NCBI GenBank assembly: GCA_012960035.1
Contig: DUBZ01000116.1
Coordinates: 1 to 64,000 of the forward strand
From: Myxococcales bacterium
Lineage (GTDB): Bacteria; Myxococcota_A; UBA9160; UBA4427
Length of the DNA: 64,000 nucleotides
Direction: 5' to 3'
The position numbers were made by a program, and so were the translations under genes. The notes under the pieces are model-generated. The model made no database searches. It was not told the DNA's origin and saw nothing but the letters and a program-made list of their open reading frames with translations. Positions 53,651 to 63,427 of this stretch are shown in pieces (position 1 is the stretch's first letter; each line of letters opens with the position of its first letter).

Positions 53651-54934
53651 TTACGGTTTGTTCGGAACGCGGTCGCTCACCGTGGGACGGTCGCTCACCG
53701 TGGGACGGTCGATCACCATGGGACGGTCGATCGGCTCGGGTCGCGGAGGAGGAGTCGGATGCGGGGGGCGCTCAGGCGGCCTCTCCCGATCGGGGGGCTT
53801 CGGTCGATCGGTTCTAGGGTTGTCGTGCACCTGCGGCTTGCTGGGCTTCGTGCGTTCGTCGACGCTGCTCGGCTTGACTCTGAGTATGGGACGCGCGCGG
53901 TGCGGCACTTCTACCCGGCGAATCGCGTCGATCCGCACTCGCCCCGCGTTGTCCCTCACGCCCAATACGCGCACCGGAACGTCGGGGCGCTTGGCGACAC
54001 GGTCCAAACTCGCGCGGTCAATTTCAACGCCACCGATCCAGGCGCGATCGTCTCCCGGCAGTCGCTCAATAAAGCCCTCAATGGAAAGACGCGAAGTCGT
54101 GTCGCCGAAGGTGGCGGCGGCGCGAATCACCGGCGTCTCGATTCTCGACTGCTCGACATTCCATGTCCCACTCGCATGCACAAAGTCGCCGTCATGAATT
54201 TCCGTCATACGCGTGCGCTGCGCCGCAATGCGTACGCCACCCACGTCGAGTACATCGTCATCCAGCCAGTGCGCGATCCCCGCAACACCGTCGGGCTGTT
54301 CTTCTTCGCGCCGGGCAATGTGCGACGCGTCGATCATTCCATCGCCTCGCCGCAGCCCACTGACAACAACGCGCTGGCCAACCTTGAGTTCGAGAGTGAA
54401 TCCGTCGGGCAAGATCACGGTCTGCCCCATAACGGTCAGCCGCGCTCGCTTGGCGTCGACAGCCGTGATCTGCCCCGCGAGCACACTTTGAATTGCGACC
54501 TTGGACGCCTTGAGGTCATCCCCTGTGCCTGTGGCTTCGATTGTGACGACTTGTCCAATGGCAAGCGCTTGGGTGTTCGACGCTTCACCGTCTTCGAGCA
54601 CGGGGGTCTCGTCGTCGTAGTGAACCCGCAGGCCATTGACGCAAATACTTCCGAAGGCGGTGATGGTTCCGTGGATCCCAGTACCCCCGATCCCGCTTTC
54701 GTCGCCACCCTGGTAGCCCGTCCCTCCGATGCCGCTTTCGTCGCCGCCTGTGCGCCCCGTTCCCCCGATGCCGCTTTCGTCGCCGGCGCGATAGCCCGTG
54801 CCCCCAATGCCAGCGTCCGAGTTCGCAAGCTGAACCCCCGAAGCGTTCGACCCCGACGCGCATGGGTTTTCTGCTCCCGCGGAAAAGGGCAAGACGAGCA
54901 ACAGCAGCGCGAGGGCGTACGCCTTAATCTGCAT
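53651..54934 (-). CDS. DUF5666-type exported protein with GIGGTG repeats
   Basis: Exported protein of 427 residues with a signal peptide (YALALLLLVLPFSAGAENPC). Residues 42-87 are four 13-residue repeats with GIGGTG. Then come three or four beta-rich modules typical of DUF5666 (FGSICVNGLRVHYDDETPVL, ALAIGQVVTIEATGTGDDLK, VSGLRRGDGMIDASHIARRE). The C-terminal 90 residues are Pro/Arg-rich with a repeated RPTVSD (53670-53737). It overlaps the upstream DUF6502 gene by 11 nt. The function of the family is unknown to me. Confidence 0.85.
   Translation of the reverse strand: MQIKAYALALLLLVLPFSAGAENPCASGSNASGVQLANSDAGIGGTGYRAGDESGIGGTGRTGGDESGIGGTGYQGGDESGIGGTGIHGTITAFGSICVNGLRVHYDDETPVLEDGEASNTQALAIGQVVTIEATGTGDDLKASKVAIQSVLAGQITAVDAKRARLTVMGQTVILPDGFTLELKVGQRVVVSGLRRGDGMIDASHIARREEEQPDGVAGIAHWLDDDVLDVGGVRIAAQRTRMTEIHDGDFVHASGTWNVEQSRIETPVIRAAATFGDTTSRLSIEGFIERLPGDDRAWIGGVEIDRASLDRVAKRPDVPVRVLGVRDNAGRVRIDAIRRVEVPHRARPILRVKPSSVDERTKPSKPQVHDNPRTDRPKPPDRERPPERPPHPTPPPRPEPIDRPMVIDRPTVSDRPTVSDRVPNKP
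54674..54811 (-). repeat. Intragenic 39-bp repeats encoding GIGGTG units
   Basis: Four consecutive 13-codon units encode GIGGTG-x-x-x-GDES; the last departs after GIGGTG. The DNA copies are near-identical, so this part can expand or contract without shifting the frame. Confidence 0.85.
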
Positions 54935-55793
54935 AGGTTTTGTCTCCACGCTTTGCGCGGAACGAGTAGATGCCGAGTCGCATGCGGTGGAGTGCACCCC
55001 CACGCTTGCCGTCTTGTTCCTGCAGTTCCATCGCGCGGCGGTTGACTGCGTGGAGCGCTTCCATGCCGCGCTCTTCTCCAAGCGCCAGAAGTTCGGCGAC
55101 CGATTCCTCGCTGAGCCCGGCGTAGTAAACGCTGCGCTCCAACATCGGCGGGTCTTCGTCCAGCAGGTTATGCGCGCCTGCCGCGATGTGGTCGTGAAGC
55201 GTGCGACCCAGTGAATGGGCCATTTCTTCGAAACTGCGACTCGGGATAAAGGCTTCCCCGTGGAGGACAACGCGGTCGCGATCATCGACGGTAACAACGC
55301 CGAGGCGAAGCCATTCGTCGAGGATCGAACGCGGACGAATGTCGCGGCTCACTTGAGAAACCAGATCATCGAAGCTCAGCTCTTGAGGCACGGCTTTGCG
55401 GGGGAGTGCGCGCGGGGCGCCATCTTCGTCCTGAAACTCCGGCCTCCCCGTCCAGCGCGCGACAATCTGGGCACCGAGCGTGACCGAGCGCGGGCGCGGG
55501 CTCTCTTGGGGCTCCGGGGCCAGGGTCTCTTCGCGCAGCCGGCGCACGTCTTTGCGGTGGATGCCGGTCAGTAGGTTGATGCGGCTGTCGGTCTGGCGCT
55601 TTCCCGCGATCTCAAACTCTTCGCCCGCGACCTCGACGTAGAGTTCCTTCAGCATGCCGGTCAGAATCGGGAAAGTGACCTGCTTCGAAAGCAGCAGATG
55701 GACGAGCGGCCGCAACAGCATGCGGATTGCAGACTGAAGCCCCCGGGAGGGACCTGCACTTTCTGGGCTCTGATTGTCTTCGACGGCCATCAC
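54924..55793 (-). CDS. DUF6502 family protein
   Basis: A 289-residue cytosolic protein. The N-terminal part has IRMLLRPLVHLLLSKQVTFP and a winged-helix-like DSRINLLTGIHRKDVRRLRE, as in DUF6502 proteins; the middle carries PRSILDEWLRLGVVTVDD. The likely start is ATG 55793, with another Met one codon later. It overlaps the DUF5666 gene by 11 nt; this pairing is one I recall from other proteobacteria. A regulatory (DNA-binding) role is plausible but unproven. Confidence 0.85.
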   Translation of the reverse strand: MMAVEDNQSPESAGPSRGLQSAIRMLLRPLVHLLLSKQVTFPILTGMLKELYVEVAGEEFEIAGKRQTDSRINLLTGIHRKDVRRLREETLAPEPQESPRPRSVTLGAQIVARWTGRPEFQDEDGAPRALPRKAVPQELSFDDLVSQVSRDIRPRSILDEWLRLGVVTVDDRDRVVLHGEAFIPSRSFEEMAHSLGRTLHDHIAAGAHNLLDEDPPMLERSVYYAGLSEESVAELLALGEERGMEALHAVNRRAMELQEQDGKRGGALHRMRLGIYSFRAKRGDKTYAD

Positions 55794-55926
55794 GATTCCT
55801 GAGCATGACTTGGTGTGGGAAATTTATCCACTTTAAATCGACAGCACAGCGAGAACCTTTAGCTTACCCCAGGGGGGAGGCAGTAGATCGTCGGCGGCAG
55901 CATTTTCGCCTGCGGCACCCGAGCGC

Positions 55927-55967
55927 AAAACGAAAGCAGCCCCGCCGCGCTTCGCGACGGAGCTGCT
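55927..55967 (-). terminator. Intrinsic terminator downstream of glnA
   Basis: On the minus strand, AGCAGC and GCTGCT close a GC-rich stem (55935-55967) with an inner CGCG helix and few mismatches. It is followed by TTTCGTTTT. It lies about 115 nt past the glnA stop, beyond two sets of tandem repeats. Confidence 0.75.
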
Positions 55968-55975
55968 GGTCCTTC

Positions 55976-56031
55976 TAAATAGGAACGCGTGGTCAATTTA
56001 GAACGCGCGGTCGAAATAGAAACACGTGTTC
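55976..56031 (-). repeat. Three degenerate 18-19-bp repeats downstream of glnA
   Basis: AATAGGAACGCGTGGTC, AATTTAGAACGCGCGGTC and AAATAGAAACACGTGTTC follow each other with one or two bases between. Substitutions largely keep the inner ACGCGT/ACACGT-like palindromes. The set lies between the glnA 3' repeat and the terminator. Confidence 0.65.
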
Positions 56032-56041
56032 GACGTCGCTC

Positions 56042-56093
56042 CTCGATGTCCGCCCTCGATATCCGCCCTAAATATCCGCCCTAAATATCGTAG
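56042..56093 (-). repeat. 13-bp tandem repeat that includes the glnA stop codon
   Basis: Four 13-bp units: CTCGATGTCCGCC, CTCGATATCCGCC, CTAAATATCCGCC and CTAAATATCGTAG. The last holds the glnA stop (CTA at 56081-56083) and final codons. Read on the transcribed strand, GATATTTAG (Asp-Ile-stop) is repeated downstream with GGCG between copies. Confidence 0.9.
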
Positions 56094-57496
56094 TAGAGCT
56101 CGAACTCGTGCGGATGCGGTCGCAAGCGAACCGGGTCGCACTCTTCTTCGCGCTTGTAGTCGATCCACGACTTGATGGTGTCTTCCGTGAAGACGTCGCC
56201 CTTGAGCAGGAAGTCGTGATCCTCTTCGAGGCAGGTGAGCGCTTCTTCGAGGCTCCCCGGCATCGACGCAATGTTGGATCGCTCTTCCGCCGACAGTGCA
56301 TAGATGTTCTTGTCGAGGGGGTCGCCGGGGGAGATCTGGTTCTCGATCCCGTCGATGCCCGCCATCAACATCGCACTAAATGCCAAGTAGGGATTTGCGG
56401 TCGGGTCCGGGTATCGAACCTCAATGCGCTTCGCCTTGGGGCTGTTGCTGTACATCGGGATGCGGCACGAGGCACTTCGGTTTCGACTCGACAATGCGAG
56501 GTTGACCGGCGCTTCGTAGCCCGGCACGAGTCGCTTGTACGAGTTCGTGGTCGGGTTCGTGAATGCAGCCAACGCACGACTGTGAGCGAGAATGCCACCG
56601 GTGTAGTGCAAGCCCAAGTCACTGAAGCCACCGTACCCGTCGCCGGCGAACAGCGGATCGCCATTCTTCCAGATCGACTGGTGACAGTGCATCCCCGAAC
56701 CGTTGCCTTCAAAGACCGGCTTGGGCATGAAGGTCGCCGACTGACCGTTCGCCATGGCGACGTTCTTTACCGCGTACTTGTACTTGATGACCTGGTCCGC
56801 CATCTCGCGCAGTGGGCTGAACTTCATGTCGATTTCACACTGGCCGGCGGTTGCAACTTCGTGATGCTGGGCTTCGATCGTGATGCCAAGGCCCTTCATC
56901 ACCATGCACATTTCACTGCGCAGGTCCTGCAAGGTGTCCGTCGGCGGCGTCGGGAAGTAACCCTCCTGGGCGCGCACCTTGTAGCTGAGGTTGCCACCGG
57001 GCTCTTCGGCACCGGTGTTCCACGAGGCTTCGGGGGAATCGACGGAGAAGTAACCGTGATCCGAACCCGTGCTGAAGCGCACATCGCTGAACACGAAGAA
57101 CTCGGCTTCGGGGCCAAAGAAGGCCGTGTCGCCAATGCCGCTCTGGGTCAGGTAGGTCTCGGCCTTGGTTGCGATGTAGCGCGGGTCGCGCGCGTAGCGC
57201 TCGCGGGTGATCGGATCGTAGATGTCGCAGATCATCACCAACGTCTTGTGCTTGTAGAAGGGGTCAATGAAGGCCGTCGAGGGGTCGGGGATCATGAGCA
57301 TGTCGCTCTCGTTGATCGCCTGCCAACCGCGAATCGACGACCCGTCGAAGCCTTGGCCATTTTCAAACACGTCTTCGTCGATGAAGTCGATGGGGTAAGA
57401 GCAGTGCTGCCACGTTCCGACAAAGTCGGTAAATCGAAGATCGACCATGACGCAGTCGTTCTTTTTCGCAAAGGCAAGAGCTTCTTTGGCGTTCAT
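56081..57496 (-). CDS. glnA: Glutamine synthetase type I
   Basis: Ammonium assimilation: glutamate plus ammonia to glutamine. The 471 residues match [78 protein letters not shown], and [20 protein letters not shown]. The adenylylation segment is present as [14 protein letters not shown], with the Tyr conserved. glnB lies upstream on the same strand, 196 nt away. I see no sigma-54 promoter before glnA. Confidence 0.98.
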   Translation of the reverse strand: MNAKEALAFAKKNDCVMVDLRFTDFVGTWQHCSYPIDFIDEDVFENGQGFDGSSIRGWQAINESDMLMIPDPSTAFIDPFYKHKTLVMICDIYDPITRERYARDPRYIATKAETYLTQSGIGDTAFFGPEAEFFVFSDVRFSTGSDHGYFSVDSPEASWNTGAEEPGGNLSYKVRAQEGYFPTPPTDTLQDLRSEMCMVMKGLGITIEAQHHEVATAGQCEIDMKFSPLREMADQVIKYKYAVKNVAMANGQSATFMPKPVFEGNGSGMHCHQSIWKNGDPLFAGDGYGGFSDLGLHYTGGILAHSRALAAFTNPTTNSYKRLVPGYEAPVNLALSSRNRSASCRIPMYSNSPKAKRIEVRYPDPTANPYLAFSAMLMAGIDGIENQISPGDPLDKNIYALSAEERSNIASMPGSLEEALTCLEEDHDFLLKGDVFTEDTIKSWIDYKREEECDPVRLRPHPHEFELYYDI

Positions 57497-57692
57497 TGAT
57501 GGTTCCTTGTTGATTGCGCTGCAGTAGTGACTACCGAGCGGATGTAATGGGGCTCAAGAGCGACGACGTTGTATAGCGCTCAGCGACGTGGACTCTTTCG
57601 AATGGCCCGTGATAGTTGGATCGTTCAAGCACGCCGCAAAGCGCTCGCCGCCGGCCGACATGAACACCGACGACAATTCGAAAAGACGACGA

Positions 57693-58644
<952 letters not shown>

Positions 58645-58905
58645 ATGCCCATGAGCGAGCGAGATTCGACGTCGATTGATCCGGAAGAATTTCGGGCGTT
58701 TCTCGAGCATGCCAACACACTTGGGGATGGTGGGACCAAGCCCCTCAAGCTGTGGCTCGAGCACGCGGAAACATGGCGGATCGCGCGCGCACTCAAAAAT
58801 TGCGGTGGCAACCGTTCTGCAGCAGCCCGCGAACTCGGGATCGGCCGCCGCACGCTGTACGCCAAGATGGAAAAACTCGGCATTACCGCGCGTTGGGGTC
58901 TATAA
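58645..58905 (+). CDS. Small Fis-type HTH protein
   Basis: About 86 residues from ATG 58645 (or 84 from 58651), both downstream of GGAGCGAA. The C-terminus is a Fis/HTH_8 domain: TWRIARALKNCGGNRSAAAR, then ELGIGRRTLYAKMEKLGI, the pattern at the end of NtrC-type activators. There is no receiver or AAA+ module, so it is a free-standing DNA-binding protein. It overlaps the convergent DUF2064 gene by 6 nt. Confidence 0.8.
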   Translation: MPMSERDSTSIDPEEFRAFLEHANTLGDGGTKPLKLWLEHAETWRIARALKNCGGNRSAAARELGIGRRTLYAKMEKLGITARWGL

Positions 58906-59601
58906 GCCTGCGCTTTGCCACAAGCCGTGTTGATCCGCGAAGGCGAGCGTCCGTGCACAACGGGTCGGCGGGATCGACTCCCGCACAGCGTGCAGACGCG
59001 CGAGATCCCACACCGTGTCGAGGTCGAAGCTTCCGTTCGTCGTCGTGGTCGTGAGCCCCGCCTCTGCAGCACGCGCGAGCGTGTCCCGCAAAACTTCTTT
59101 CGTGCTCATGCTGTGGTCAAAGATTTCACCGGCCGCAACGCGCAGGCCTATCGCGCCATAGCCCCCGTCTGGATCCGGGCTCGCGACGACATCATGGGTG
59201 TCGAGCGCGCGCACAACCGCAGCGAGTTCTTCCACGCCGAGAGCGGGGTTGTCGCTTCCGCGTAGGATCACGCATCTTGCGCCGCTCGCGAACCCACGTT
59301 TTACCTCGTACGCCATGCGTGCCCCAAGCCCATCGCCTGACTGCGCGACAACTGAAAACGACATCGGTGCAAGTTGGGCAAGACGATGCAAGGCGGGCTT
59401 CGGCGAAACCGTCAGTGTTCCGGCGAGTGAAAGCGTCTCGCACGCGCGTTCGCTTTCGGCGAGTACGTCGGCCAACATCTCACGATAAAACGCGGCCGCC
59501 ACCTCAGGGGTTAGGGCCGGCGACATGCGTGTCTTCACTTGACCGGGTTGGGGGTCTTTTGCAAAGACAACCAGCGCCGCGAAGTCAGGTCGGTCGCTCA
59601 C
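58900..59601 (-). CDS. DUF2064 / TIGR04282-type glycosyltransferase-like protein
   Basis: A 233-residue protein of the GT-A fold family named transferase 1, rSAM/selenodomain-associated. Visible motifs: ALVVFAKDPQPGQVKTRMSP (nucleotide-binding loop), VILRGSDNPALGVEELAAVV, SPDPDGGYGAIGL and NGSFDLDTVWDLARL. Start is GTG 59601, overlapping the previous stop by 4 nt (GTGA); longer frames run into the upstream gene. With the nucleotidyltransferase it forms a coupled pair that may build or modify a sugar-linked metabolite. Confidence 0.88.
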   Translation of the reverse strand: MSDRPDFAALVVFAKDPQPGQVKTRMSPALTPEVAAAFYREMLADVLAESERACETLSLAGTLTVSPKPALHRLAQLAPMSFSVVAQSGDGLGARMAYEVKRGFASGARCVILRGSDNPALGVEELAAVVRALDTHDVVASPDPDGGYGAIGLRVAAGEIFDHSMSTKEVLRDTLARAAEAGLTTTTTNGSFDLDTVWDLARLHAVRESIPPTRCARTLAFADQHGLWQSAGL

Positions 59602-60614
59602 GTACCCTGCGAGCCGTCGGAGACTACGTTGGAGCCCAAGGCTGCTTGTGGAATGGAGCCCAGCATCGCGCTTGCGCGCGCGTTCTCCCGTTGGGTCCAA
59701 ATTTCGAAGTTGGCCTGCACCTGGTCGTATTCTTCTTCGGTGTCGACGTCGATCGCGCAGCCACCCACTTCGCTCACCACGAAGCGAAAGCGGCAGTCGA
59801 GGAGCTTGCTGATCTCCCGTTCGTTGCGTCGCAACGAAATACCGCGGCTGATCCAATGCGCGATGCGCTTCCAGCCCCAACGATCCGCGAGCCCACCCAA
59901 GTGCATGATCAAGTAAAAGAAGACGATCGCGAGCCCGCCTTTTTCGAACAGCAGAATACTGCCGAGGCCGACCATGTTGCTGAACTCGCGCATATGACGA
60001 TATCGGTACATATCCTGCACGTAGCCGCGGTTGAGGATACGAGCGGGCTTCGCCAGGTGAAGATTGCTTTGACGCAGGCGTCCGTCGCGTAAGTTGAAGA
60101 ACGCGACGTCGAGACCCGGGCCTTCGGTCTCCGCACGACGATACGCTTCGAGTGAACCCTCGGTGACCATGCCAAGCACATAGTCGCAGCCGAAGCTGTT
60201 GCCCTCGTTGATAAAGAAAGAAATTTCCTGGGGAGTCGCAAACGGCAGATCCCCCGACAAATAGACGACTTCAAAATCGAGTTCGTCGCCCTCGGGCGTT
60301 TTGCCTTCCGGGGGCGCGCCCGGCAGAGCTCGCCGAAAAGTCTCCCACGCATTTTCGTAGAGGTTCGCGTGTTGTTCGGTGATCGTCAGCGGCTTGTGGA
60401 TCTGGTCTCGCAGGTTCGGGGCGTCGAAGACTGCTTTGAGGCGATCGCTGTCGCCAACGATCCAAACGCAGTCGACCTCCGCGACCTGCTGCAAGGTGAT
60501 GACGATCCGCGCGACCATGGGCACGCCGGCGACTTCCAAATAAACCTTGCTTTGACCGTAGACCGCCTTCGCGGCGCCGCGATCACCCGCCATGACGATG
60601 GCTGGAATTCCCAA
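59598..60614 (-). CDS. MobA-like NTP transferase family protein
   Basis: A 338-residue nucleotidyltransferase starting at TTG 60614 with GAGG eight bases upstream. N-terminal GT-A fold: AIVMAGDRGAAKAVYGQSKV, YLEVAGVPMVARIV and VVYLSGDLPFATPQEISFFI. A middle region is hydrophobic (GGLAIVFFYLIMHLGGLADR) and may touch the membrane; CAIDVDTEEEYDQV closes the domain. The Lys of the usual GGxxxR/K loop appears shifted. It is coupled to the DUF2064 gene. Substrate unknown. Confidence 0.85.
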   Translation of the reverse strand: MGIPAIVMAGDRGAAKAVYGQSKVYLEVAGVPMVARIVITLQQVAEVDCVWIVGDSDRLKAVFDAPNLRDQIHKPLTITEQHANLYENAWETFRRALPGAPPEGKTPEGDELDFEVVYLSGDLPFATPQEISFFINEGNSFGCDYVLGMVTEGSLEAYRRAETEGPGLDVAFFNLRDGRLRQSNLHLAKPARILNRGYVQDMYRYRHMREFSNMVGLGSILLFEKGGLAIVFFYLIMHLGGLADRWGWKRIAHWISRGISLRRNEREISKLLDCRFRFVVSEVGGCAIDVDTEEEYDQVQANFEIWTQRENARASAMLGSIPQAALGSNVVSDGSQGT

Positions 60615-60697
60615 GTCCCGAACCTCGGTTCCTATCTTCGTGAGATGTTCGTCTACGTTCTACGGTAAATGCTTCTCGCGAAGTGCTCGACCCCTGA

Positions 60698-60717
60698 CGC
60701 CCAACAATGTTTGGGCG
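60698..60717. other. Perfect hairpin upstream of the nucleotidyltransferase gene
   Basis: CGCCCAA and TTGGGCG form a 7-bp stem with a 6-nt loop, in the divergent region before the genes at 60614 and 60984. Possible 5' UTR structure. Confidence 0.4.
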
Positions 60718-60884
60718 GTTTCTGATCAATCGTGACCGATGTGCATTCACTTGTGCGCAATCGCGCGCAACCACAGAGATCCCCGCGAGAAATCTACCGT
60801 AGCGTAACCTCAGCAGTCGTGAGGTTGTGCCGAACCCCGGTTCGCGACGAAATTTTGCGTGGGGCATACTGGCTGCCCTTCTTC

Positions 60885-60906
60885 CCTATACCTCTATCTG
60901 TATAGG
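60885..60906. promoter_or_regulatory. CCTATAC-N8-GTATAGG inverted repeat
   Basis: Perfect 7-bp arms with an 8-nt spacer, 78 nt before the UbiA-like gene. The form suits a dimeric repressor such as a TetR or GntR type. The AT content of the arms also resembles a -10 region. Confidence 0.4.
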
Positions 60907-60983
60907 TCTAGAACCCAATCCACCCTACCACTCGGCTGGAGGCGGGTACGGTTTCCCTCCGCCTTGTCCACCCCCGGTGACGG

Positions 60984-61859
60984 ATGCCGATCGAACCCCA
61001 AAACCGAAAGACGCGCTCGCAAGCCGACTCCGCAACAGGTGAAGGCGCCTCAGGGGGAAATCGAGTTCTGAGGCTCTTTGACGCGCTTGCCCATTCGAGC
61101 GCAATCGCGGCGGGCGTTGCAGCGTCATTCGTCTGGGCGGTGAGTCTGGCCTTGGGTCTTGCGCCCGACGCCGCCGTCGTCACGCTTGCGGCAACCGGGA
61201 CGCTTGTGGTCTACAACGTCGATCGGCTCCGCGATGTCGAACGTGACCGCCTGCTCGCCCCATTCCGGAGCCAGTTCGTGGCTGAGAATCGGAAGCGCCT
61301 CGTCGCGCTGTCGAGCGTTGCGGCACTTGCGAGTCTTGTGAGCGCCGCCGTCCTCCCCACGTCGACCGCCGTTCTTTGCGGCGCGGTCCTGGCGCTGGGC
61401 CTGCTTCACCGTCGACTCAAACGCGTACGCGGGATCAAGACGCTTTATCTCACGGGTTCGTGGCTTTCGGTAACCGTCGGGTTGCCGGTGCTGGCCGCCC
61501 CCCCGAACGCGCGGCCCGACTTCGAAACCCTGTACTGGGTCGGCCTGGTGGTCGGGTGCGCGATTGTCTCAAACCTGATGGCGTCGAACCTCGACCGGCG
61601 CCGCGCAAACGAGAACCCAGGACACGCGAACGCGCAACGTCGACTCAACCCCGCAATTGCGGTCGCGGGCTTGGGGCTCGGCGTCGCACTCGTCGCCCCG
61701 GAAGCGCTGCGTGGTTTCGCGTTGATCCCAGGAGCGGAGTTTCTCGCCTTGTCTCGCTATCGCGCTCGCGAGCGCTACACCGCAGTCGTCCTCGACGGCG
61801 CGCTATTCGTGGGCGCGTGCGGCGCCATCGCGTGCTTCGTCCTATGGGGGCCCGGTTAA
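60984..61859 (+). CDS. UbiA-type prenyltransferase-like membrane protein
   Basis: A 291-residue protein with about seven to eight membrane segments (AAGVAASFVWAVSLALGL, ALSSVAALASLVSAAVL, AIAVAGLGLGVALVA). It has a UbiA-like Asp motif NVDRLRDVERD after the second helix, in place of NDxxDxxxD. The second Asp motif is LMASNLDRRR. The first ~30 residues are hydrophilic and a later start is possible. UbiA enzymes attach prenyl chains to aromatic rings or sugars; substrate unknown. Confidence 0.75.
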   Translation: MPIEPQNRKTRSQADSATGEGASGGNRVLRLFDALAHSSAIAAGVAASFVWAVSLALGLAPDAAVVTLAATGTLVVYNVDRLRDVERDRLLAPFRSQFVAENRKRLVALSSVAALASLVSAAVLPTSTAVLCGAVLALGLLHRRLKRVRGIKTLYLTGSWLSVTVGLPVLAAPPNARPDFETLYWVGLVVGCAIVSNLMASNLDRRRANENPGHANAQRRLNPAIAVAGLGLGVALVAPEALRGFALIPGAEFLALSRYRARERYTAVVLDGALFVGACGAIACFVLWGPG

Positions 61860-61990
61860 GCCGGCAATTGAAGTTGCTTCCCAGGACGCGAGTACCGCAT
61901 CTTTGCCCGCGCAACGATTCTTCTTTCTATGCGGGGCGTGCTGCGGACGACGCCTACCGCGCCAACCCGACCTCGATTGGACACCCCACC

Positions 61991-62848
61991 ATGAAGTTTT
62001 GGCTCATTGCCCCCTGGCTCCCCGCTGAAGAAATGATCGGCCTGGCACGTCATGCAGAGGAGTTCGGCTTCGAAGGCATCATGGGCGCTGACCACGGCTT
62101 CATCCCAAAGGAGATGACGGCCGACTACCTCTACAGCGAAGACGGTGCACCCCCCATTACGGGCGACATGCCGTACCCCGAAGTCTTCACAACCATTACC
62201 GCGATGGCGATGGCCACGACCCAGCTCAAACTTTCTACCGCCGTCTATGTCTTGCCACTTCGAAATCCGATCGAAGTCGCAAAGGCCACCGGCACCATCG
62301 CGCGCATTAGCGACAACCGTTTGATCCTCGGCGTCGGTGCGGGTTGGATGAAAGAAGAGTTCGACGCCTACGGGGTAGACTTCAAAACCCGGGGCAAGCG
62401 CATGGACGAATGCATGGACGTGCTTCGCAAGCTATGGGACGGCGGCTACGTCGAACATCATGGCGACTTCTTCGACTTCCCCGAAGTGGCCGTGGCTCCG
62501 GCGCCCGACAAACGCGTGCCCATCTACATCGGTGGCGATAGCCCGCCCGCGCTGCGACGCGCCGCAAGGGCGGGCCAGGGCTGGATTGGCGCGGGGAACA
62601 CGATCGACGAACTCCCCGCGATCCTCGGAAAGCTTGCCGACTACCGAAAGGAATTTGGAACCGAGGGCGAGGCATTTGAAACGGTTTGCCCGGTACGAGA
62701 GATCAACGAGACGGCGCGCTTGAAGGAACTCGAAGAACAAGGACTTTCGTCGATCGTGTTCGGCTTTGCGGACAACTATAAGATCCCGCTCGAAGACAAA
62801 CGCGGCTACCTCGACTGGTTTGCCAACAAGGTCATGTCCAAGTTTTGA
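61991..62848 (+). CDS. Luciferase-like (LLM class) F420-dependent oxidoreductase
   Basis: A TIM-barrel LLM oxidoreductase of 285 residues: LARHAEEFGFEGIMGADHGF, TTQLKLSTAVYVLPLRNPIE, RLILGVGAGWMKEEFDAYGV-DF, RVPIYIGGDSPPALRRAARA-GQGW. The TIGR03619-type pattern is closest. Start at ATG 61991 is the family start. Use of F420 or FMN is inferred from the family. It faces an amidohydrolase gene, a frequent pairing in catabolic lineages. Confidence 0.92.
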   Translation: MKFWLIAPWLPAEEMIGLARHAEEFGFEGIMGADHGFIPKEMTADYLYSEDGAPPITGDMPYPEVFTTITAMAMATTQLKLSTAVYVLPLRNPIEVAKATGTIARISDNRLILGVGAGWMKEEFDAYGVDFKTRGKRMDECMDVLRKLWDGGYVEHHGDFFDFPEVAVAPAPDKRVPIYIGGDSPPALRRAARAGQGWIGAGNTIDELPAILGKLADYRKEFGTEGEAFETVCPVREINETARLKELEEQGLSSIVFGFADNYKIPLEDKRGYLDWFANKVMSKF

Positions 62849-63042
62849 ACGCGGTGTGGGAACGGTCAAGCTAGGAGTCTGCGCGGTTGCGAGCGGCAAG
62901 CGCGACGGCGGCTCAATGGGGACGCCGGCCGATGTCTCGTCGTTCCGCGTTTGCGAGCCCGAACGCAAACGCGCCCGGTGCGTGAACAAGAAGTTCGGCA
63001 CCGGACGCGTGACTTGCGATTTCGCTGCGGCGTCTATCGACG

Positions 63043-63132
63043 CTACTTGATGAAGAGCATTTCCTGGTAGGTCGCGAGTGGCCAAAGGTCGTCGGCCTCA
63101 ATCGCTTTTTGTCGTGCAGCACTTCCGCTCAT
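63043..63132 (-). CDS. 29-residue microprotein resembling the end of glutamine synthetase III
   Basis: ATG 63132 is preceded at 9 nt by GGAGG. The peptide reads MSGSAARQKAIEADDL followed by WPLATYQEMLFIK and a TAG stop. The WP-x-x-TY/KY-x-x-(L/M)LF ending is, from memory, that of type III glutamine synthetases (GlnN), yet no synthetase frame lies upstream; the open frame upstream runs antisense to the amidohydrolase. Either a genuine small gene or a relic with a chance ribosome site. The flanking 62849-63042 and 63133-63427 show no other gene. Confidence 0.5.
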   Translation of the reverse strand: MSGSAARQKAIEADDLWPLATYQEMLFIK

Positions 63133-63427
63133 GGGTCTAGATCCTCCAGCGCCTGAATTGAGTTGGCGCGATCCGGCGGGAACAAAGGCAGACGGTATGC
63201 CTTGTGCGCAATGGCTCATTCGCCTGCGTTTACGCTGAATTGCGCGCGCAATGCCCATTTTTCTGGTCGAATTGTTTTGGTTCGTCACAGGCTCTTGAAG
63301 CCGGTGCAAATGAGTTGAACACGGGATCCGCGGGCATGCGATCCATGCGCGCGCTCTTGACGACGAAGAACTTACGATCGATCTGTTCGTCGAGCACGCC
63401 GTCACTTTCAATGGACCTGCGCGCGGC

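Noticed and set aside
56108-57499. 463-residue plus-strand frame opposite glnA
   Set aside because: Antisense shadow of glnA with no recognisable domain.
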